The notes under the pieces: model-generated | Told to the model about the DNA's origin: nothing | What the model saw: only the letters and a program-made list of their open reading frames with translations | The model's database searches: none | Assembly (NCBI RefSeq): GCF_018860425.1 | Contig: NZ_JAHKPI010000025.1 | Location: 404,524-468,523 of the forward strand | DNA length: 64,000 nucleotides | Direction of reading: 5' to 3' | DNA from: Marinobacter sp. F3R08 | GTDB taxonomy: Bacteria > Pseudomonadota > Gammaproteobacteria > Pseudomonadales > Oleiphilaceae | Shown here: positions 1 to 8,451 of the stretch, one piece after another | Layout of the letters: each line of letters opens with the position of its first letter | Position numbering within the stretch: the first letter of the stretch is position 1 | Program-made: the position numbers and the translations under genes

Positions 1-75
1 AGGCGGGTGATTCGAATAGCCAACCATGCTCAACAGTTGCTCAGAAATAATCGCCCAGCTTTCAGAACCTTGTCG

Positions 76-109
76 TTGTCACGTAACCATCACAATCTCT
101 ATTTAGTAT
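76..109 (+). promoter_or_regulatory. Candidate Pho box and -10 element upstream of phnD
   Basis: Two 7-base half-sites, TTGTCAC (76-82) and CCATCAC (87-93), are separated by four bases (GTAA). Each matches five of seven positions of the Pho-box repeat CTGTCAT/C. A -10-like TAGTAT lies at 104-109, ten bases after the second half-site, which is the spacing of PhoB-activated promoters where the Pho box replaces the -35. The phnD start codon follows at 147. PhoB control of a phosphonate transporter is well established as a theme; here it is inferred from spacing and partial matches. Confidence 0.4.
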
Positions 110-146
110 CCGGCCGATGATCGTTTCACAATCGAAGGATACAATT

Positions 147-1091
147 ATGAAAAAGCTGATGACCTTAACCTGCGCAGCCCTGATGACACCTATGCTCGCA
201 CAGGGCGCATTCAAGCTGGACTCCCGATACAGTGATCAGGACGGTGACTTGATTGCGGACATTCCTCCCAAGTCTGAGCAGGTCGACCCTTCTACTCTGA
301 TTTTTGCTTATACTCCTGTGGAAGACCCCTCGGTGTATGCTGAGGCATGGTCCGACTTTCTCGACCACCTGTCAGAGCAAACCGGCAAAAAAGTTCAGTT
401 TTTCCCGGTTCAGTCCAACGCTGCGCAAATCGAAGCAATGCGTGCCGGCCGCCTCCATATTGCCGGCTTCAATACCGGTTCCAACCCGATTGCCGTCGCC
501 TGTGGCGGATTCCGTCCTTTCACCATTATGGCTTCCGCTGACGGCTCATTCGGCTACGAGATGGAAATCATCACCCATCCCGACTCCGGAATTACCGACG
601 TTGAGGGACTGAAAGGCCGTGAACTGGCTTTTACCTCCGAAACCTCCAACTCAGGCTTCAAAGCGCCGTCTGCCATCCTGAAAGCCGACTATGATCTTCT
701 GCCAAACAGGGATTTCACCCCGGTGTTTTCCGGCAAACACGACAACTCCGTCCTTGGCGTCGCCAACAAAGACTATGACGCCGCTGCTGTCGCAAACTCT
801 GTTATGTCCCGGATGCTGAATCGGGACGTTGTCAGCGAAGATCAGATCGTGTCTCTGTACAAGTCCCAGACCTTCCCCACCACCGGGTATGGCGTGGCGC
901 ACAACCTGACGCCGGAACTGCAAGACAAGATCCAGCAGGCGTTTTTCTCCTTCGATTGGGAAGGCACGTCTCTGGAAGAGGAGTTCTCCAAATCAGGTGA
1001 AGCTCAGTTCATCCCCATTACTTTCCAGGAACACTGGGAAGTCATTCGTAAGATCGATGATGCCAACGGTGTAGTTTACAACTGCCGCTAA
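147..1091 (+). CDS. phnD: Phosphonate/phosphite-type ABC transporter, periplasmic substrate-binding protein
   Basis: Binds phosphonate, phosphite or a similar phosphorus compound in the periplasm and delivers it to the PhnE permeases. The 314-aa product starts at the ATG at 147, preceded by GAAGGA at 134-139; an in-frame ATG at 117 has no ribosome site. The N-terminus (MKKLMTLTCAALM, ending ...MLAQGA) is a Sec signal peptide. The mature start has an acidic stretch, SDQDGDLIADIPP, found in PhnD/PtxB-like proteins. The body fits the PhnD fold, with an SNAAQIEAMRAGRLHIAGF region and a TSETSNSGFKAP ligand-loop region. It is the first gene of a phnD-C-E-E set. The precise ligand cannot be told from sequence. 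Confidence 0.9.
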   Translation: MKKLMTLTCAALMTPMLAQGAFKLDSRYSDQDGDLIADIPPKSEQVDPSTLIFAYTPVEDPSVYAEAWSDFLDHLSEQTGKKVQFFPVQSNAAQIEAMRAGRLHIAGFNTGSNPIAVACGGFRPFTIMASADGSFGYEMEIITHPDSGITDVEGLKGRELAFTSETSNSGFKAPSAILKADYDLLPNRDFTPVFSGKHDNSVLGVANKDYDAAAVANSVMSRMLNRDVVSEDQIVSLYKSQTFPTTGYGVAHNLTPELQDKIQQAFFSFDWEGTSLEEEFSKSGEAQFIPITFQEHWEVIRKIDDANGVVYNCR

Positions 1092-1127
1092 AGGCTCAGA
1101 GCGCAAACCATCGTCAGCGGATTGACC

Positions 1128-2003
1128 ATGTTGCGAGATGTGGTCAGCCCGCTGACTTATCATTATCAAACATGGCAACAAACTGTGCTTGAACTCGAAG
1201 CCTTATCAAAAACCTATAAAACCGGCGACCAGGCACTGACCAATGTCAGTTTCTCGGTGCCTGCGGGTCAGGTTGTCGGCCTGATAGGCCCCTCTGGCGC
1301 GGGCAAGTCTAGCCTGATCCGTTGTATCAACCGTCTGGTTGAACCCAGCTCCGGCAGGATTTACCTCGGCGAAACAGAGCTGACGAAACTCAGCGGCCGG
1401 GCTTTGCGCCAGGCTCGTCGGCGTATCGGTATGATTTTTCAGGAATATGCGTTGGTGGAGCGCCTTACAGTGATGGAGAACGTGCTGTCTGGGCGGCTGG
1501 GTTATGTCTCCGGCTGGCGCTCATTCCTGCGCCGGTACCCGAAGACCGACATAGACCAGGCCTTCAGCTTGCTCGAGCGGGTCGGGCTGGGTGATCACTA
1601 CAACAAGCGGGCAGATGAACTCTCCGGTGGTCAGCGCCAACGTGTGGGTATTGCCCGTGCATTGGAGCAAAACCCGGAACTGTTGCTGGCCGACGAACCC
1701 ACTGCGTCGCTCGACCCGAAAACCTCGCGTCAGATCATGCGCCTGATTCAGAGCGTCTGCCGGGAAATGAACCTGCCCGCCATTATCAATATTCACGATG
1801 TGGTGCTGGCCCAAAACTTTGCTGACCGGATCATTGGATTACAGGCTGGCGAGGTGGTATTTGACGGCCCACCGTCAGCCTTGACCCATGACGTGCTGAC
1901 TCGTATCTACGGCGCCGAGGACTGGGGCCAGGTGCAACAAAACAATGAGTCACAGGATGACGAAGCCCTTTTCAGCAACGCCAAAGTGCTGGAGAGATCA
2001 TGA
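1128..2003 (+). CDS. phnC: Phosphonate-type ABC transporter ATP-binding protein
   Basis: ATPase that powers import through the PhnE subunits. The sequence shows a Walker [10 protein letters not shown] near residues 54-62, a Q-loop ([17 protein letters not shown]), the signature LSGGQRQR, a Walker B LLLADEP and an H-loop histidine in NIHD. The start is uncertain: the ATG at 1128 has a weak AGCGGA at 1116-1121, whereas the GTG at 1185 would give [12 protein letters not shown], the usual PhnC beginning, but lacks a visible ribosome site. The stop overlaps the next start in an ATGA at 2000-2003, indicating translational coupling. The C-terminal tail of about 20 polar residues is unremarkable. Confidence 0.9.
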   Translation: MLRDVVSPLTYHYQTWQQTVLELEALSKTYKTGDQALTNVSFSVPAGQVVGLIGPSGAGKSSLIRCINRLVEPSSGRIYLGETELTKLSGRALRQARRRIGMIFQEYALVERLTVMENVLSGRLGYVSGWRSFLRRYPKTDIDQAFSLLERVGLGDHYNKRADELSGGQRQRVGIARALEQNPELLLADEPTASLDPKTSRQIMRLIQSVCREMNLPAIINIHDVVLAQNFADRIIGLQAGEVVFDGPPSALTHDVLTRIYGAEDWGQVQQNNESQDDEALFSNAKVLERS

Positions 2004-2809
2004 CCAGTGAAGTCACTTCGTCGAGGACCTGGAAGCGGCCTCCGGTACTGCTGAAAGACCCCCGTTGGCGCTGGACCATTCTGCTAGGCAGTTCGGTCTA
2101 TCTGATTCTGGCAATCAGCTCCGTGGAGGTCGACTGGTTTCGTGTTTATGAAGGTCTTGAGCGCGGCTGGAGGTTCATTCAAGGGTTTCTGACGCCGGAT
2201 TTCAGCTCCCGCTGGCGGGATATCCAGGCCGGGTTGATCGAAAGCCTGACTATGACTCTGACCTCCACCGTGGCCGGTGTATTGGTCTCGGTGCCGATCG
2301 GCATTGGTGCCGCCCGCAATCTGGCCCCGGCGCCGGTATATATGCTCTGCCGGGGCATCATTACGGTGTCGCGCTCCTTTCAGGAAATCATCATCGCGAT
2401 ACTGCTGGTGGCCATGTTCGGATTCGGCCCCTTTGCCGGGTTCCTTACACTGACGTTTGCCTCTATCGGGTTTCTTTCCAAGCTGCTGGCGGAAGACATC
2501 GAAGACTGTGACAGCGCGCAGATAGAAGCCATTCGCGCGACTGGCGCGGGCTGGTGGCAAGTCGTTAACTATGCGGTTCAGCCTCAGGTGATGCCGCGAC
2601 TGATCGGCCTATCTCTGTATCGGCTGGACATCAACTTCCGGGAGTCATCGGTCATCGGTATCGTCGGTGCCGGGGGTGTAGGTGCCACTTTGAATACGGC
2701 CATTGATCGCTACGAGTACGATTCGGCTGGTGCCGTTCTGATCATCATCATCGCCATTGTACTGGTGGTGGAATACTCCTCATCCTATATCCGACGGTGG
2801 GTACAATGA
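2000..2809 (+). CDS. phnE: Phosphonate-type ABC transporter permease, first copy
   Basis: Inner-membrane permease of 269 aa. A hydrophobic segment lies near residues 27-45, and the binding-protein-dependent transport domain follows. The cytoplasmic coupling (EAA) region is visible as [25 protein letters not shown], with the typical PhnE sequence [21 protein letters not shown] near the C-terminus. It starts inside an ATGA overlap with phnC and ends in a second ATGA with the next permease. Loci with two tandem phnE genes are common and imply a heterodimeric channel. Confidence 0.9.
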   Translation: MTSEVTSSRTWKRPPVLLKDPRWRWTILLGSSVYLILAISSVEVDWFRVYEGLERGWRFIQGFLTPDFSSRWRDIQAGLIESLTMTLTSTVAGVLVSVPIGIGAARNLAPAPVYMLCRGIITVSRSFQEIIIAILLVAMFGFGPFAGFLTLTFASIGFLSKLLAEDIEDCDSAQIEAIRATGAGWWQVVNYAVQPQVMPRLIGLSLYRLDINFRESSVIGIVGAGGVGATLNTAIDRYEYDSAGAVLIIIIAIVLVVEYSSSYIRRWVQ

Positions 2810-3615
2810 CGACCAGAGCAGACACACCAATCTGGCAGTTCCGCACCTCAAAACAACACATGCTGCGTTGGGTCGGCTGGTTCTGGCTGGTGGCACTGTC
2901 AGTGTTCTGCTGGACCCTGATGACCGAAGATACCATCTGGGCCTTTGTTGCGGACGCACCCCGACAGGCATCGGATATCGGTGGACGCATGCTTCCGCCG
3001 CGCTGGGGTTACCTGAATCAACTTTGGCAGCCGCTGTGGGATACATTGAACATTGCAACCCTTGGCACCTTAATCGGTGTGATCATCGCGATACCCGTGG
3101 CCTTTCTGGCTGCAGGCAACACAACCCCGAGTCGCCGGTTTGTGCGTCCGGTTGCCCTGCTGGTCATCGTAACTTCACGCTCGATAAACTCGCTTATATG
3201 GGCGCTGCTGCTAGTCGCAATCATCGGCCCGGGGCTTTTAGCCGGCATTGTCGCAATAGGCCTGCGTTCCATTGGCTTCGTCGCCAAGCTGCTGTACGAG
3301 GCCATTGAAGAGATCGATGAGAGTCAGGTGGAAGCCGTGCGGTCAACAGGTGCCTCCGAGGCCCAGGTGATTGATTACGCGATCATTCCGCAGATCCTGC
3401 CGGCGTTCTGGGGTATTTCAGTGTTCCGCTGGGACATCAACATACGTGAATCCACCATTCTCGGTTTGGTTGGTGCCGGTGGCCTGGGCCTGCAACTCCA
3501 ATCGTCCTTGAGCACATTGGCCTGGAACCAGGTAACGGTGATTTTCCTCGTGATACTGGCGACGGTGGTCGTTTCCGAGTGGGTATCGGCGAAAGTTCGG
3601 CGCGCCGTGCTCTAA
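2806..3615 (+). CDS. phnE: Phosphonate-type ABC transporter permease, second copy
   Basis: Second permease, 269 aa from the ATG at 2806, whose ATGA overlaps the stop of the first. It has the same architecture: an early membrane segment (MLRWVGWFWLVALSVF), a long periplasmic stretch with PPRWGYLNQLWQPLW, then the transport domain with EAVRSTGASEAQVIDYAIIPQ as coupling helix and RWDINIRESTILGLVGAGG. The two copies resemble each other in the conserved core but diverge at the ends, so this is an old duplication and not a recent repeat. A GTG at 2797 is in frame, but the ATG overlap is more convincing. Confidence 0.9.
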   Translation: MTTRADTPIWQFRTSKQHMLRWVGWFWLVALSVFCWTLMTEDTIWAFVADAPRQASDIGGRMLPPRWGYLNQLWQPLWDTLNIATLGTLIGVIIAIPVAFLAAGNTTPSRRFVRPVALLVIVTSRSINSLIWALLLVAIIGPGLLAGIVAIGLRSIGFVAKLLYEAIEEIDESQVEAVRSTGASEAQVIDYAIIPQILPAFWGISVFRWDINIRESTILGLVGAGGLGLQLQSSLSTLAWNQVTVIFLVILATVVVSEWVSAKVRRAVL

Positions 3616-3644
3616 AACGACACTACCGACAGCAGGAATAGTCG

Positions 3645-4559
3645 ATGACACCTTCAGCGCTCTGGGCCTTTGAGGCGTACCAACGCATTCGCTCGCGGCT
3701 TCCAGAGCGGGTTTCAACAACGGTTACGCCACAGCGGGTGCCATCGCTGGCGGCTGTTGCCGATCGCTTCGACGGTTTTATCTTTGATGCCTTTGGTGTT
3801 CTCAATGCAGGCAACATTGCCTTGCCGACGGCCGTCGCGCGGCTTCACGCTCTGCAATCGATGGGCAAGCACTGTCTGGTGCTATCCAATGCCGCCTCGG
3901 CTCCCCATCAGGAGCTGGTGCAGAAATACCGAAAACTCGGTTTTTCAATTACACCAAACCAATTGATTTCCAGTCGCATGCTGGTGACCGATGCTCTGGC
4001 ATCCGAACCGGAGCGCACATGGGCTGTTATGGCGCCAGTATCGGCGCACACAGACCAACTGCCTTGTCGCAGTTTCATCATTGCCGACCTCACGGTAAAA
4101 GCCGATCGTGAAAGACTCGATAACGCCGATGCCATATTGATGTTAAGCGCTCAGGGATGGACCGAAGAGCAACAGCAAGGCATGGTCGACAGCCTGAATC
4201 GCCGACCTCGACCTGTCTGGGTGGCAAACCCTGATCTGGTAGCGCCGCGGGAGACTGGCCTGTCTCTGGAGCCGGGACATTACGCTCACCGACTGATAGA
4301 CAGCATCGGCCTCGATGCAGTGTTCTTCGGAAAACCCTTCAGTAATGCGTTCGATGCGGCAAAAAACCGGCTGGCTCATATACCCAGCAGCAGATTGCTC
4401 ATGGTGGGGGATACCCTGCACACGGACATCCTCGGCGGGGGCAATTCAGGCATAAGCACAATGCTCGTAACTGCTCATGGTGCGCTTAAGGGCCTGGATG
4501 TGAACGCCTGTCTGGACGCATCGGGCATAGTCCCGGACTTTATCGCTCCGGAAATCTGA
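3645..4559 (+). CDS. HAD-superfamily (class IIA-like) hydrolase in the phn operon
   Basis: A 304-aa cytoplasmic protein 29 bases after the second phnE, with CAGGAA at 3633-3638 before the ATG. The class IIA HAD pattern is visible: motif I FDAFGVLNAG (Asp48), motif II LVLSNAAS, a lysine region GKPFSNAF and motif IV MVGDTLHTDILGG. The residue two after the nucleophile is Phe50, where most phosphatases have the general acid Asp; a DxF/W variant is known to me in some class IIA members. Position suggests that it handles a phosphorus compound imported by the transporter, but no substrate can be named. No phnX, phnW or C-P lyase gene is in the window. Confidence 0.8.
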   Translation: MTPSALWAFEAYQRIRSRLPERVSTTVTPQRVPSLAAVADRFDGFIFDAFGVLNAGNIALPTAVARLHALQSMGKHCLVLSNAASAPHQELVQKYRKLGFSITPNQLISSRMLVTDALASEPERTWAVMAPVSAHTDQLPCRSFIIADLTVKADRERLDNADAILMLSAQGWTEEQQQGMVDSLNRRPRPVWVANPDLVAPRETGLSLEPGHYAHRLIDSIGLDAVFFGKPFSNAFDAAKNRLAHIPSSRLLMVGDTLHTDILGGGNSGISTMLVTAHGALKGLDVNACLDASGIVPDFIAPEI

Positions 4560-4828
4560 TCGGAAAACTCTGCTTTTAAGTGCTTTGGTTTGTCGAGGGG
4601 GATTGCCCTGACCGACACGCTGTTGATCAATCGCAAAGCCGGGACGAAAACCTGAGATCAAGTGAGATGGTTTAAGCGTTATTGAGCGGCAAGGATCTTT
4701 GTGGATTCAGAGAGTTTTTTGAGGTTATAAAGTACGCTGTTTCAGGCACTGTATAGAATAAAATATTGAGAAAATTTTGCGAAAATTTTGAGAAGAGGGT
4801 TGCAGATTCCGCTTAACTTATTGAAAAG
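4560..4828. other. Non-coding interval between the phn operon and tRNA-Val
   Basis: About 270 bases with no supported gene. The part nearest the tRNA (about 4680-4800) is AT-rich and contains two copies of AAATTTTG (aaaattttgcgaaaattttg). I see no convincing terminator for either flanking unit, no integrase remnant and no clear copy of the tRNA 3-prime end. Confidence 0.5.
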
Positions 4829-4905
<77 letters not shown>

Positions 4906-4925
4906 GTGTCCTGCAACGGGGACGA

Positions 4926-4954
4926 AATATACTGATTCCGCCGATGCTGGTCAA
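4926..4954 (-). promoter_or_regulatory. Sigma-70 promoter of tRNA-Val
   Basis: On the minus strand, TTGACC (4949-4954) and TATATT (4926-4931) are separated by exactly 17 bases, immediately upstream of the tRNA and after the stop of the EamA gene. The bases after the -10 (TCGTCCCCG) form a GC-rich discriminator, as at stable-RNA promoters under stringent control. The tRNA should therefore be transcribed independently of the upstream permease gene. Confidence 0.75.
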
Positions 4955-4960
4955 CCTCTT

Positions 4961-5911
4961 TTATGCGGTTTTCCGGCTTCTAAGTTTTTCCTTGATAACT
5001 TTACTCAGCACTGTCCAGCGGTTAACGATCAGTGCTGCGAAAATCAGGCCGCAGCCAGCCAGTTGCATACTGCTCATGGTTTCTCCAAACCAGCCAGCAG
5101 CGAACAAGGCTACCCACACCGGTTCCAGTACAAGAATAACGACGCCATGGCTGTTTGCAGACAGGCTCTGGGCGAAGGTCTGCAGCAGGAAGCGGCCTGC
5201 GGTGCCGATGACCGCACTGGCAACAACCCACCAGATGAGAAGGGGAGACAGGTTATTCAAGGTAGGTTTCCAGCTCTCCAGTACCAGGGATTCGATCAAT
5301 GTCAGTGCGCCCACGGTAAGCAACGCTATGGCGGTCAGGGGCAGGGCAGGAACCCGATGTTTTTCAATGGTTTTGCCTTGACGATTAATCACGGTTCTCT
5401 GGTTGGCTGTACGGGTATTGAGGTTGAAATAGAGAGCAAAGATTGTCGCCGCCAGGACGAAGAATAGCTGACCCGCTTCCAGGCGAAATCCGTTTTCCAG
5501 AGACAGCAGAGCAAGTCCGGCAACGGCTATGGGGATTGCCAGCCAGGTGCTGGGTGGTTGTGCTTCATGGAAGACCAGTCGGGCAATGATCGGAACAATC
5601 ACAACTCCGAGACTGGTCAGAAAAGCGCCTTCACCCAGACTTGTACCGTGAACCAGACCCATCACCCAGAAGGTCATGGCAGTGCCGAACACCAGACCCA
5701 CCCCCAGGCTGCGACGAACCTGATCCACGCTCAGGGCCATAAAGGAGCGATGAGCGAAGCACGCGAGCAGAACTCCGGCAATAAGGAAGCGGGCAGCCAT
5801 GAACATCAGTGGAGGCATCAGCAGAATGGCTTCTTTGGAAAACATCCAGCTGATGGCTGCGAAAAGAGTGACGACAACCAGTAGAAGATCGGATTTATGA
5901 CTATCAGACAT
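4961..5911 (-). CDS. EamA-type (drug/metabolite transporter superfamily) permease
   Basis: A 316-aa inner-membrane protein with about ten hydrophobic segments arranged as two EamA repeats. Recognisable stretches are VVVTLFAAISWMFSKEAIL at the N-terminus, GTSLGEGAFLTSLGVVIVPI in repeat one and VLEPVWVALFAAGWFGE in repeat two. I chose the ATG at 5911 (MSDSHKSDLLL); an in-frame TTG at 5944 would add an unlikely polar extension. The family exports or imports small metabolites such as amino acids or nucleosides; the substrate is unknown. The C-terminus is basic and cytoplasmic. It is monocistronic as far as can be seen. Confidence 0.85.
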   Translation of the reverse strand: MSDSHKSDLLLVVVTLFAAISWMFSKEAILLMPPLMFMAARFLIAGVLLACFAHRSFMALSVDQVRRSLGVGLVFGTAMTFWVMGLVHGTSLGEGAFLTSLGVVIVPIIARLVFHEAQPPSTWLAIPIAVAGLALLSLENGFRLEAGQLFFVLAATIFALYFNLNTRTANQRTVINRQGKTIEKHRVPALPLTAIALLTVGALTLIESLVLESWKPTLNNLSPLLIWWVVASAVIGTAGRFLLQTFAQSLSANSHGVVILVLEPVWVALFAAGWFGETMSSMQLAGCGLIFAALIVNRWTVLSKVIKEKLRSRKTA

Positions 5912-6010
5912 CGGGGTTTCGCTTGCCGGTCGTGGGTGAATCAAGGAGCAAAGCGGACCAATGTATAGTTTGCGAACTAAAAAGGAAAGATGGGTAGAAC
6001 TACCGAGCGG

Positions 6011-6032
6011 AAAAGTGGCTCTTCCCTGAGCC
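6011..6032 (-). terminator. Possible weak intrinsic terminator of the lipase gene
   Basis: On the minus strand just past the lipase stop, GGCTC and GAGCC (arms within 6017-6032) form a 5-bp stem with a 6-base loop, followed by ACTTTT. The stem is short, so this is tentative. Confidence 0.35.
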
Positions 6033-6057
6033 TTGTATTTCCACTATCGAGCGTTCG

Positions 6058-7146
6058 TCAGTTGTTCAGGGTGGTATAGACCAGGTTAGACATATCAGTC
6101 TGGGCTGATCCGGGGACTTCGATGTATTGATCACCTGAACCCCACCACTGCCACCACGCGCGCTTGTTATAGGTGCGGCTGGCAAAATCAACTTGTAAAC
6201 CACCCAGGGTAGTATTGTTTACCACTGGCACAGAGATGTTGCCCGTCTCGGAACCGAGTACACCGCTGTGAGTCACGTTTTCATTCATCAGCACTGGATA
6301 GTGGTTGTAGTAAAGAGCGGATGGGCCATTCTGGCTCGTTACCTTGCCTGCCAGGCTTATGCTGGAGGAGCAGGAGTCAATACCGGAAGCCGATGTTGCG
6401 CCGCAGGCCGAATGGGTCGGCACCACGCCATCATCTGTTCCTGAAATGAAAGGTTTGGTGATTCCTCCGTAGGATGAGCCACCGGCCACGAAGCGCAGCC
6501 TTGGGATGGAGTTCGGGCTTACCGCCAGGTTACGGGCTGCGTTGGTTTGCAGATCGTTGACCACCCCGAGCTTACCGGGTTCTGGCTCAATGCCGGTAAA
6601 GGCTTCCACAGCCGCTCTCAGAGGCCAGTTATACCAGCTGTCATTATAGGCAATACTCAGGGCAAGGTTGGCCAGCTCAGTACCTCCGCCGGCACCGGCG
6701 TAATCAAGAACCGCCAGTACATTAAGGGGTTGAAGTCCCTCAGATTGAAGCCATCGAGCCTGGTTCTCCAGGAGATAGCGGGTCACCAGATCACCGGTTG
6801 AGTGGGACACGATAATGCAATAGTCATCGCAAAGGCCCTGCTGGCTGATGTCCCGCATCTGTTCATAAGCCTGTTGGGCGATGTCTCCCTCAACTCGTCC
6901 GTCACTGCCCCAGTCAATCCGGGCTTCGGCGCGGGATAGCCAGAAAGTACGCCAGTATTCCTCTCCGGCGTTTTTCACGTCCTGGAGGTTAGCTGGAGGG
7001 TTGGCCAGGTCTTCCTGCTGGAAACCGTGCACCAGGATTACATTATGCCCTGCAAGCTGGGCCTGAGCGGTGCCGGCAAACAAACTGCCGGTAATGACGA
7101 CCGCCATGGCGGTCTTGTGGGCACGTCCGATCTTGGTTGGATTCAT
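6058..7146 (-). CDS. Secreted triacylglycerol lipase/esterase, alpha/beta hydrolase fold
   Basis: A 362-aa exported hydrolase. A signal peptide ends near AQAQ (about residue 30), followed by the oxyanion-hole motif VILVHGF (about 36-42). The nucleophile elbow is SHSTG (Ser116), where lipases usually have GxSxG; the first glycine is Ser here. Candidate partners are an Asp in GTDDGVVP (238/239) and His293 in NVTHSG. Cysteines at 106/110 and 248/259 could form disulfides. The ATG at 7146 has CGGAG upstream. It follows a co-directional gene for a membrane-anchored protein (7249-8319) after 102 bases and probably shares its transcript. No classical lipase chaperone signature is seen nearby. Its substrate, lipid or polyester, is open. 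Confidence 0.8.
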   Translation of the reverse strand: MNPTKIGRAHKTAMAVVITGSLFAGTAQAQLAGHNVILVHGFQQEDLANPPANLQDVKNAGEEYWRTFWLSRAEARIDWGSDGRVEGDIAQQAYEQMRDISQQGLCDDYCIIVSHSTGDLVTRYLLENQARWLQSEGLQPLNVLAVLDYAGAGGGTELANLALSIAYNDSWYNWPLRAAVEAFTGIEPEPGKLGVVNDLQTNAARNLAVSPNSIPRLRFVAGGSSYGGITKPFISGTDDGVVPTHSACGATSASGIDSCSSSISLAGKVTSQNGPSALYYNHYPVLMNENVTHSGVLGSETGNISVPVVNNTTLGGLQVDFASRTYNKRAWWQWWGSGDQYIEVPGSAQTDMSNLVYTTLNN

Positions 7147-7248
7147 AGTTGCTCCGTCTTTGCTGAATTGTTGTTGTCACAAGACGTTTTTCCGCCATTG
7201 TTGGCGGTACAGCCCGGCGTCAGCCGGTGCAGGGCTTAAGCTCTGCCA

Positions 7249-8319
7249 TCAGAACTTGTCGGCAAGCTGCCGAAGCAGGGCCGCCCGTTGTTCCGATTCG
7301 GGGTTCACCGCCGGTGTATCGCTGAGACTGTCGAGATCCGGCGGTGTAAATGCGTAGCCCTCGTCTGGCCCGAAGGCGTAGTTTGTCCGGTCACCGGGTT
7401 TGTCGGGGAGCTGACGGATCTGCAGGTTCTTCAGCTGTAATTGGCCGTCCACCACGTGGTTCGCCAATACAGTTCCGTGAGCCTTCAGATTGATGGTGTC
7501 GGAAGTGCTGTTCAGCTCTTTGTCCATTTGCAACTGGGCGACCGGATTCTGCCCAATGTATAACTGGGCGGAAAGTGCATAAAAGCCAGAGGTCTCTGGA
7601 GAGAACCGGACGGGGATAACCAGGTTGTTGTTGCTGATACGGGTATCACCCAGTCCGTCGAATTCGCCCAGATAGGGTTCAATGGTTAACGTTGAAGCAT
7701 GGCGCACGGGTTTGCCATCAATCCGGGCTTCGACGATCAGGCGGTATTCTCCCGGCGATTCGTCAGCTGAGAGCAGGCCCTCGAAGTAACCGGGCGATCC
7801 GGATTCTTCAAGCTTGGTACTGTCGACGGAATCCCTGCTGTCGGGTTTCTCCAGTGTTGCAGAAAGAGAGCGGTCAACAACTTGAGAACCCTGGATGGCC
7901 GCAGCGACAAGGATCTTTTCGCCTTTTGTAAAACGATACTTCTCAAGAGTAACCGTGAAGTGTCCGTTCCCTTCCAGCGGCAAGCTGACCGGCTGGTAGT
8001 TATTGCCGCCGTAGGCATTGGCCTGCTGTGCGCTCAGCGGCACAGACCACGGAGGATAACGGGTTGTCTCTGCGTACTGATGTGCGACGCTGGCCAGCAT
8101 AAATCCCAAGGCGTTGTCCGGTGGTGTCTCGGGTTGCTGTACGGGGGCATCTGACGGTGGCGTGTCTGGCCTCAGGTTCTGAACGGACACAGGTCGACTT
8201 GAGTCGGTCCGTTCGGTGAACCAACTGAAACCGGTGTGATTGTCTGCAGATAGTAGATACCCCGTGCCAACCACACCGACGGTTACAAGTGTCAGCAATA
8301 AAAAAGTCTTGCCGGACAT
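7249..8319 (-). CDS. Unrecognised membrane-anchored periplasmic protein, partner of the lipase
   Basis: A 356-aa protein with one N-terminal membrane segment (residues about 4-24, TFLLLTLVTVGVVGTGYLL) and a Pro/Thr/Ser-rich linker to about residue 70. The rest is rich in beta-strand and looks like one or two Ig-like domains, for example GEYRLIVEARIDGKPVRH and LVIPVRFSPETSGFYALSAQL. It is upstream of the lipase on the same strand. It lacks the RxxFDY motif of Lif-type lipase foldases, so it is not an obvious member of that family, although topology and position would suit an assembly factor. It might belong to a choice-of-anchor type family, but I do not recognise it firmly. The inverted repeat CCGTTA/TAACGG at 8347-8362 lies just upstream. 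Confidence 0.7.
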   Translation of the reverse strand: MSGKTFLLLTLVTVGVVGTGYLLSADNHTGFSWFTERTDSSRPVSVQNLRPDTPPSDAPVQQPETPPDNALGFMLASVAHQYAETTRYPPWSVPLSAQQANAYGGNNYQPVSLPLEGNGHFTVTLEKYRFTKGEKILVAAAIQGSQVVDRSLSATLEKPDSRDSVDSTKLEESGSPGYFEGLLSADESPGEYRLIVEARIDGKPVRHASTLTIEPYLGEFDGLGDTRISNNNLVIPVRFSPETSGFYALSAQLYIGQNPVAQLQMDKELNSTSDTINLKAHGTVLANHVVDGQLQLKNLQIRQLPDKPGDRTNYAFGPDEGYAFTPPDLDSLSDTPAVNPESEQRAALLRQLADKF

Positions 8320-8451
8320 ACGGCAGATCCCTGATTTATTATTGTTCCGTTAAAGATAACGGTATTTAACCCGACCCCCAAAAAATCGGCTTCATTGTGT
8401 AACGGAATGTTTCAATGTTGTGTAGCGGGTCACATTCCAATTGCCCGCCTA

